DNA from: Buddleja alternifolia
Taxonomy: Eukaryota; Streptophyta; Magnoliopsida; Lamiales; Scrophulariaceae
Direction of reading: 5' to 3'
Assembly: GCA_019426215.1 (NCBI GenBank)
Contig: CM033391.1
Coordinates: forward strand, 22,092,949 to 22,156,948
Length of the DNA: 64,000 bases
The notes below the pieces were generated by a model, which was not told the origin of the DNA, did no database searches, and saw only the letters and a list, made by a program, of their open reading frames with translations. Position 1 is the first letter of the stretch; each line of letters starts with the position of its first letter. Below, piece by piece: positions 56,588 to 64,000 of this stretch. A program made the position numbers and the translations under genes.

Positions 56588-57611
56588 CATAAGGAAGAAA
56601 TTTACTTTTTAAAGAAATAACATTAAAAGCTTAATTTAAGTTGAAAGAAAGTAACATATATATAATTCTTAACATTCTTAGTTGTATGGTGAAAAATTGA
56701 AATACATATATATCGTTTTTGCTTATAGGAACCGAGAATGAACAAGATGTGTGAATGAGTGGGTTAGTGTTGTACCTTTTTGCCTCGGTTGGATGGTCAG
56801 TCCCATGTACTACGCGAATGCAATTATATATATTGTATGAATATATTATATATGATTGAGTAATGTTTGTGATTGCATTTTTTTTTTATAAAACATTGTG
56901 GCATGACGTTGTACTTATCATGTAAACATGTGGTGTTTGTTGATGGTTGAAAACTTATAATGTGATGGATGTTCATTTGGCTTGAGCAAAAGACTATAAC
57001 ACATTGGTAATGTACTCCTGGAGCCACGTGTAGTAGTGGGAGGCAAGAGGCCATGTGAATGGAGTGTTCATGGTTGAGCCCACGTGTGCAACTGAGACCA
57101 TGATGCATTTACCCCTGTGTCATAGGTGAGCGGACTTCAATAACATATTGCACTATGCTTGATACTCCATTGGTAATGTACATATGGGTGAGCCACATGA
57201 GACTGTGTGCGGCAAGAGACCACGGGAACAGAGTGTTTGTGGTTGAGCCCACGTGTGCAACTGAGACCATGATACAATTACCCTTGGAGTAGATGGTTGC
57301 ATACTCATTTGCGTGATACTCATTTGGTAATGTACTCATGGGTGAGCCACGTGAGACTGGGTGCGGCAAGAGACCACGGGAACGGAGTGTTCATGGTTGA
57401 GCCCACGTGTGCAACTGAGACCATGATACAATTAGTCTTTGAGTGGATAGTGGCATACTTATGAATTGAGGTTAACAAATCTTTTGGAATATGTTATCTT
57501 AGAGGTTATGAAATTATGCGTCTTTCTTATGAAGTCCTTCAACATGATTGCCGAATTTTATGAAAATTTGTGATTTGAAAGTAAGTTACTTCTCTATGAG
57601 TCATTTTACAA
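56588..57611 (+). mobile_element. B 3' LTR, second segment
   Basis: Begins with the duplicated CATAA of the Tat insertion and continues the LTR split at 44032 (TTGTTAxATAAGGAAGAAAT in the intact copies). Ends TCATTTTACAA at 57611, where the A3 LTR starts. Confidence 0.9.
57000..57430 (+). repeat. Three-copy tandem repeat inside the B 3' LTR
   Basis: Three units of roughly 150-165 bp with GGTAATGTACTC..GAGCCAC, GCAAGAGxCCA and GAGCCCACGTGTGCAACTG. The corresponding part of the left B LTR has two units. Confidence 0.75.
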
Positions 57612-60347
57612 TCTCTTGTATTATAATCTCTTGAAAATTACTTGAGTAAATTGTATTATCCCTTCTCTTGATAATTATATTGGAAGAATACTCTTATGTG
57701 TGAAGGTCCTCAGATGATATACAATATGGTAAGGGCATGGACACAAATAGGAAAATTGCACTCAAGCCCTCCTTACACCCTATATATACCACTACCTATT
57801 CACTCTTTTTTTTTTTCTCTCATTTCACCCAACTATTGCCTGGTCCAAACATCATTATTTTCCTCCATTTTTACCTCCTTTAAGCTCTCAAATGTTCAAG
57901 ACAACTATAACGAAAAAAGCTCAACCCACAACAAAATAACAAATCTTACAAGCAAATCCCGCATGAAAATCCAGCTCTGGCAGTGGCTGTAAAATTGATA
58001 TTTGAGTGAGATCAAATGATGTCCATTTTTTGTGTTCCTTATATCAATTTAATTCTAAGAGGATAAGGTACAACACTATGGAGTCGCATTTGTTATCAAG
58101 ATTTTAATTTTCAGAACTGTATTTTGTTTTTGCTTGACAAGAAACAACTCTTCCGGTTGATTGATCATGCATGCAAGACCATATTTGGAAACTTCTATGA
58201 GTCTAGATATTATTACAGGTAATTCTCTTTGGAAATCGTTGAGGAATCATTACAGAATTTTGCATTTAAAGCATCTGCCAATAAGCTCTTTTCAATTCCA
58301 GAATCTGTGTTCCATATTCAATTGCCCAAAAACCCCATTTTCTATGCTCTGATTGTACATGCAAAATCATATTTAGAATTTTTTATTTAGTCTAAATATG
58401 TTAAATGGTAAATTTTGTTGAAAATGATGAGGAAATAGTCTAGAAATGGCCACCAAACGATCTATGCCAGTGTGCTGTTTTAGTTTCCAAAAACTATCAT
58501 TCCTGTTTCTTTGTTTTGAAATACCCCTTAGTTTGGTTCTATGGTAAATCCGAAATAACCACTAGACAGAGCTTTGAATTTAGATGTTGTTAGTGGTAAG
58601 ATTTTCTAAAGTCCTTGGTGTAATGTGATTGAAAAGTTGATTTGTCTACAAGGTGGCATGACGTGTCTAAATCTGGCAGTTTCGAAATGTTGAGTTTGAA
58701 GGGATGATTTATCCTTTTCAGTCAGGTTCTTGAGATGAAACTTAGATTGTAAGAAAGCTTAGTTATTTGAAAATTTATGGATATTAAGTTTAGTTATTGA
58801 TTGGAATGTTAAAAGGACGAACAAAGGATAACGGCGGAGATGCGCGACAATTAAAGGAGGCACACGGTGAAGCGATCTGGTGTAATCTTGTTCACGAATG
58901 AACAATGGAGGTTTTTCAGCTTCTTGGGTCCGAGCTATACATAGTATTGAAGCTAGATAAGTGTTGGGTAAGTTGTCTCAGCATTAACCTGGTTATTTGC
59001 AATTAAGTGTGTATCATATTGGGAATTAGAATTCAGATAACTTGATTACGTAAGTGTAGTAGTGATTATGTTCTTATTTGGAATAGGTTCCTTCTCTACA
59101 AAACTATTTGAGAAAACACAATTTGACAAGTTGGTAGAGTTGGAGATTTGCTCAGTGACGATTCTGAGTAGGTCGGAAGTGTATTGTGAGTTGCCTCCTA
59201 AAAATATATTTATAAGTCTTTCAAAACTGGAAGGAAACTTTACTACGTCGTATATATATTTATACGCATTTGTCATTGTTTGATCTTTTATCAAATGAAA
59301 ATGATTTCTAGTGCTTTTCAAATAATCTCTAAAACACGTTTGCTTAACCATTGCATTGTACATTTTGGCAAAGTCATGAATCATTCAAAATGCATATTTT
59401 GTGAAAACACTTTCCAAGAAAGCATCTCTTGAACATCGATTTTGACACTTATTCAATAAAACTGATTGATTACTAAATTATGAGCTTAAAGGCTACTATT
59501 GCATCAAAGGTGAAATTATGTGATTGCATATTGTATATGGCTAGGGCTAGGGTTCGGCTGGACAGGCAAGGGCCTGCGGTCTTAAAACGGTTTCCGCTAT
59601 CCACGGCCAAATTCCAACACCCAAAGACGGAGTGTTCTGAGGGTGAGTGGATCGTAGGAATTGAATTGTGGCATTCCCGGGATATAACTAAACGGGCTTC
59701 GCGAGCCTAAGTGGGGAGGCATAAGGTGATGGCTTTTAAGCCGATTGTTCAGGGGTGACAAGGAAGAAGCAGCGGGACCCAAAGTGCTATGAGTAAAGTC
59801 ATCGGAATCGAGGTTACTACTAACATGCCCCCCTACTGCTTAAATGTGAAATGTAAAGTTTACTGTAACTGCCTATTGATTGAATGCATATACTAAGTGT
59901 TTATACTAAAGTTTTGGTGTTATATCACCTATTACTTAACTGCTACTATGAACGCAAATTTCATTTTAACTATTTCAATGATTTTCTGAAAAATAAAAAC
60001 TATTATCGATTTCACCTCATTAACTTATGATTTTGGTTCTAAAAACTATTTTAAGCACCTTTCACAAGAACATTGGCGCTCTTTGCTTACGTTAATACTT
60101 TCTTCCTTCCAATTAGAGGTGAGTTGAGCAATGAGACTGGCTTGGAGGATCATGAGTGTAGACATAGGCGATCCTAGAGGTGAGTATTGCAGATTGAGCC
60201 ATGAAAAGTAAGTTCACTTATATGTTTGGCTGTAACCCTACTAAATAAATTGTTGAAAGTGTGTCAGATTTTGGATTGGACTACTTTATTGAAAGGTTCA
60301 CGCTTTTAGTTTAGGCCCCCTTCAGGGCTAAAAATTGGGGCTTGACA
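57612..60347 (+). mobile_element. A-type LTR copy 3, solo, inserted in the B 3' LTR
   Basis: Matches A1 and A2 from about 57715 (TATA motif CCCTATATATACC at 57778) to the end TTGGGGCTTGACA at 60347. The first ~85 bp do not show the expected TGTGATACCCG start, and the B flank between ACAA and AGTATACTTT has lost a few bases, so the 5' junction is rearranged. No primer site or interior follows. Confidence 0.8.
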
Positions 60348-60440
60348 AGTATACTTTATGCAATAATACATGTTGGTGATGTCTGCTTGTGTGGAGTTCT
60401 CGTAGTGCCTGGGAACTCACTGAGCTTTATAGTTAGAGTT
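60348..60440 (+). mobile_element. B LTR, third segment, breaking into integrase
   Basis: AGTATACTTTATGCAATAA ... GGGAACTCACTGAGCTTTATAG matches 28368-28452. The LTR then stops about 360 bp short of its end and switches to integrase at about 60441. Confidence 0.85.
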
Positions 60441-60828
60441 CGTTCGGATGCTCATCTTCCATTGTTAGAGTTTGCTTATAATAATAGTTACCATGCTAGC
60501 ATCGGCATGGCACCATTTGAAGCCTTATACGGTCGGCGATATCGGACCCCAGTATGTTGGGAAGAAGTTGGAGAAAGAAGTTTGTTGGGACCAGAATTGG
60601 TAGACTCCACTACGGAAACGATACGAGTAGCAAAAGAGCATTTGCGAGCAACTCAAAGTCATCAAAAGAGTTATGCAGACAAAAGGAGAAGATCTTTAGA
60701 ATTTCAAGTTGGAGATCAAGTATTTCTAAAGGTATCTCCTTGGAAAGGGGTAATACGTTTCGGAAAGAAAGAAAAATTGAGCCCTCGATATGTTGGACCT
60801 CATGAAATCTTAGAAAGAATAGGGAATG
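60441..60828 (+). pseudogene. B integrase C-terminal fragment, second occupied C site
   Basis: Open frame for the integrase C-terminus: SDAHLPLLEFAYNNSYHASIG, ALYGRRYRTPVCWEEVGER, FQVGDQVFLKVSPWKGV, PRYVGPHEILERIGNV. Coding is cleaner than in 30990-31379. Ends GGGAATG at 60828, then a C LTR: the same junction as at 31379/31380. Confidence 0.85.
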
Positions 60829-62920
60829 TGTGATGCCCGAGAAAAGATTTGAAAGATTTTACGAGTCTTCGTACCTTACCAATTATAATTATATTACTAC
60901 GAGTAATCATATATGCTAATACTCTAGGTTGACCATGTTCAAATAAGAAAATCATAGTGAAAGGAGAGTAAGTAGGACAATTTTGACCGATAATTACCTG
61001 TGATCTCGACCTATCTCTCTCTCGTGAATTAGTTGCATGGAAAGGATAATTCATACGGTTAGTACTTTCTTTAAAATGCCAAGAATTATCCTCAATAACA
61101 AGATTGACTCATCCAAGTAGCTATGATACGTGGCCAGGAAAGAAGTCTTCTAATACCACTCTTCACTTCATATCAATTGCTGGTCATTACTTTTCCTTAG
61201 GAGCTTACACGTATTGCGTTAGGATAAAAATCCCATCATTCCTTTCACCCTATAAATAGTAATTCGGCTGATGAAGTAAAGCACATCTTGGAAAATAAAC
61301 ACACACATATACATCACTATTCAACTTTGTAGCCTTGTCTTTTTCAAAATCTTTTTGGGAAGGTAAAAGCAACAAATTTAAATTATTTTCCTTACCTTAT
61401 GTTTTAGTAAAGGTTTTGAATATTTTGGGTGGTCGTTAGACGTAAGGAATTTTGGAAGTTATAGCTTGATAGCTGACAACCCAACCCTACCACCTAAAAC
61501 GCCAAATTAGCCTTGTCATCACCTTTTCCTCTTTAAACCTGCGTATTATTAGAAGGCTCAGATGTAACTCGCGATTCGCGAAAGGAGAAAAGGCAACTGG
61601 AAGATTTAATTTTTCTTAGGCTTATATTATTTTATTATTTCTTAAATTATATTAGATTAATTTGGTGAAGTTTTTTTTTAACAGGTGATCTTTTAGAGAG
61701 CCAATCAAGCTTAGATCAAGTTTTGCCAGACAAAGAGTACAATGAGTGTCATTAAAAAATTATATTAGTATTTTCAAAACTGGAGATACTATATATATAT
61801 ATATAGAAAAATGTTATGTAAAATTCTTATCGTTTTGTCTAAACTCTTTTAAAGTTTTAAAGTTTGTTATGGTCTTTCGACGAATTCAAACGAAATCTTT
61901 TAGTTCAATACTTTAAAAATTTTCTTTTTGAAATCTTATAGTTTTATAAAAATTATTATTATTTAGTTCAAGGAAAGAAAATATTCTTATAAAAGTTGTA
62001 TATATATTGAAAATAATTATTTATCATTTGGATGTTTCAATCAATGACTCTGACTCAGAATTGTTAAAGTATTTCTCGGGCCCTGACCTAGACGGTGCGT
62101 GAGTTCGCCTGGGTAATATCGGATTACCGGGTATAGACCCCTACGTCTGGGATCATTATTGGTATCCTTTCACGGGCAGGCTGGGGTTTGTCTGTACCCG
62201 TGACTGGTGCCGCCATGTACCTAGGCATGGCACAGTTTATTGTTTCACGGGGTAGCTCCGTGTAATTGAAGGATAAGGTAGTATATATTCAATGAAGATA
62301 TAAGGAGGTGGTCATCTCTAAAATTTGGCTTGTGCCGTTTTGCATCATCATTATCTAAATAAATTCTTACGAATTTAGTTCCTTATATTTTGTTATATAT
62401 CATCATAAAAATAATATTATATTACTGAGATTGTTTGATCAATACTTTCACTTTTATGAATTTGATTTCTTATAATTGTTATTGTCGTAATAATGTTTTT
62501 TTATCAAAATGGATTTAGCAAAATTTAATTCTTTAAAATTTCTTATGCGTACACCTATTGACCTCACTAAGTTTTTCTTATGTATTTAAACGTTTTTTTC
62601 CTCCAGATGAAAATCCTGCAAATCAGAAGGATGAGGATACTTTTTAGAAGGGCAATAATAGTTCGAGTGCGAAAAGGGAGACTGAGTTATTTAAATAAAG
62701 TTTTAATCACGATGCGTAGCTAGAAAGTACATTGACAGTTTTGTGTAACTCCTAATTTTGGGACTCCCGTTTTGATGAAATCTGTAATAATTTGGATATT
62801 ATATTACAATTAGTTTTGGGTTTGTCAAAGAAAGTCTTATGTTTGTTCAAGAGGAATAGTTTTTTTTTGTCGCACTTCGGATCGGCGGTCATGGATAATC
62901 CGTACATTCGAGGCGTGACA
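60829..62920 (+). mobile_element. C-type LTR, copy C5
   Basis: TGTGATGCCCGAG ... TTCGAGGCGTGACA, 2,092 bp, promoter-like CCTATAAATAG at 61249-61259. Shares diagnostic variants with C1 rather than C2-C4 (see C1). Confidence 0.9.
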
Positions 62921-62924
62921 AGTA

Positions 62925-62936
62925 TGGTATCAGAGC
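62925..62936 (+). other. Primer binding site after LTR C5
   Basis: TGGTATCAGAGC four bases after the LTR end GCGTGACA. Confidence 0.85.
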
Positions 62937-63124
62937 TTAGATTAATACCTGAGCTATGCTAGGATAGGATCCTTGGACAAAATAGTCATGTTTAAGAAAA
63001 ATAAAGGAGTTTTTATCTATATAGGTTTTTATTAAAGTGGGAGATTAAATTTTTATTTTTTTTCCAACATGATTATCTTAGTAGAGTGTGGGCATTCCAA
63101 TTTTTATTTTAGTAATAGGTTTTT
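62937..63124 (+). mobile_element. C interior 4, 5' leader only
   Basis: Follows the leader of units 2 and 3 (ATACCTGAGCTATGCTAGG; CCAACATGATTATCTTAGTAG) and lacks the 220-bp deletion of unit 1. Cut at 63124 by LTR K before the ATG of the 178-aa ORF. Confidence 0.8.
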
Positions 63125-64000
63125 TGTAGCGCCCACCGACCAGGGTGGCTCGCCACACCACGATGCTAGCTCGATCCGGCAGACCGTCCCTTCTCGAACC
63201 GGCGCCAAGCGTCGGAACTTTAGGAAATCTTTATCTGCTGAAACTAAAAATTTACATTCCAAATAATTCAACAACACATTCTTCATCAGTCTTACACAAT
63301 TCAACAATAACCCTATCAATTACAGATCTCCAAGCCAAAACATATACATATCCAATCGTACATCCCAAAACATCACTCCCTCTAATAGCAGCAAACCAAT
63401 GCTTCCTTTACTCCTCAATTCTCCCTTCGTATCCGACATACTAAGCTTATCTGAAAAGGAAGAAAGAAGAAGGGCTGAGTCCGAATAACTCAGTGAGGTA
63501 GGTTAACGGGTTGCTTTACCTTTATCATTGAAATGGAATCTGTAGCGGAAGATTTCAAGAGAAGCGAGATTACACTTATCGAGTAAATCATTGGAGAAAA
63601 GAAACAATCAGAATGATGAATATCAATCACGATACATATCACAAAACCAGAATGAATAACACATATACTTTTAGATTCATGTCATATGATTGTGTACCGT
63701 CTCCCCACTGTCCCATACCAGCGGGAGATTTCACACCTTTTGAGATTCTAGTGGTGGCTCCTACGGGTTCAAGAGGTGGACCCCACCGTCGCGTGGCACT
63801 TTGTCGCGTATCGCACTTAGCTCCCTTCAATCTGCGAACTTTCCAAGTGTCGGGATTCTAGAGGTGGCTCCTACGGGTTCAAGAGGTGGCCCCCACCGTT
63901 GCGTGGCACTTTGTCCCGTATAGCACTTAGCTCCCTTCACTCTACCTTTAAGAGTGAAAGCTTTAGACCAAGAAAGGGACATATCGAGGATGGATGCCGG
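63125..64000 (-). mobile_element. K-type LTR, running off the window
   Basis: Starts TGTAGCGCCCACC on the plus strand directly within C interior sequence. Read on the minus strand it ends GGTGGGCGCTACA and contains TACCTCACTGAGTTATTCGG (63480-63500), like the 3' part of gypsy LTRs, so I favour the minus orientation. No primer site lies next to this edge, fitting the outer edge of a 3' LTR or a solo LTR. Noncoding. Confidence 0.5.
63744..63950. repeat. 110-bp tandem duplication in LTR K
   Basis: GATTCTAGxGGTGGCTCCTA recurs at 63744 and 63854 (period 110), each unit continuing through CCCACCGTxGCGTGGCACTTTG and GCACTTAGCTCCCTTCA. The second unit is about 95 bp. Confidence 0.85.

Overview
This window is a plant (most likely eudicot) repeat-rich segment built almost entirely from nested, mostly decayed LTR retrotransposons plus one LINE fragment. 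I see no convincing host gene, tRNA or rRNA. The plant assignment rests on Ty3/gypsy chromovirus (Tekay/Del-type) pol with a chromodomain tail, Tat-type gypsy with a second RNase H and an antisense intron-containing gene, LTRs followed by the initiator-tRNA-Met primer site TGGTATCAGAGC, and a LINE ORF1 with a plant-type CCHC knuckle. Codes used here: A, B, C, D, I, J, K are LTR families I define in this window; G is a gag remnant.

Layout, left to right. 1-2892: 5' LTR and leader of an A element on the minus strand, inserted into G (2893-6235, degenerate coiled-coil leader ORF, two different gag copies and a protease remnant). 6236-7345: Copia/SIRE-like LTR piece. 7346-11472: element I, minus strand, with polypurine tract and primer site but a noncoding 3.2 kb interior. 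11473-13856: J-type LTR pieces with a 320-bp direct repeat. 13857-15572: broken LINE ORF1 (minus). 15600-16609: B-type LTR fragment (minus). 16610-21441: element D, an LTR plus primer site followed by a noncoding interior that contains a 1.2 kb comb of short palindromes. 21442-24225: A-type LTR flanked by a 415-bp duplication of D sequence.

24893-60440 is a Tekay/Del chromovirus locus (B) that was repeatedly rearranged and used as a landing site: B pol remnant, B LTR, B RT-RNaseH-integrase, then (inside the integrase/chromodomain junction) an array of four C LTRs and three short interiors (31380-42695) bounded by one 5-bp duplication GAATG; then the B chromodomain, polypurine tract and 3' LTR. 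That 3' LTR is split by a complete 12,555-bp Tat-type element (44033-56587; TSD CATAA; 709-bp LTRs with three mismatches by eye) and by an A-type LTR (57612-60347). 60441-63124 repeats the B integrase/C LTR junction with the identical insertion site, so that stretch is a segmental copy. 63125-64000 is the edge of another LTR (K).

How the parts relate: B supplied the oldest scaffold; C is a non-autonomous element retaining only a 178-aa coiled-coil leader ORF and a decayed chromodomain-like tail, so it would need enzymes in trans; the Tat copy is the youngest insertion and carries gag-PR-RT-RH-aRNH-INT on the minus strand (two in-frame stops and one frameshift) with an opposing three-exon gene in its 3' half. 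The two structures I find most worth a second look are the four-LTR/one-TSD array and the palindrome comb in D.
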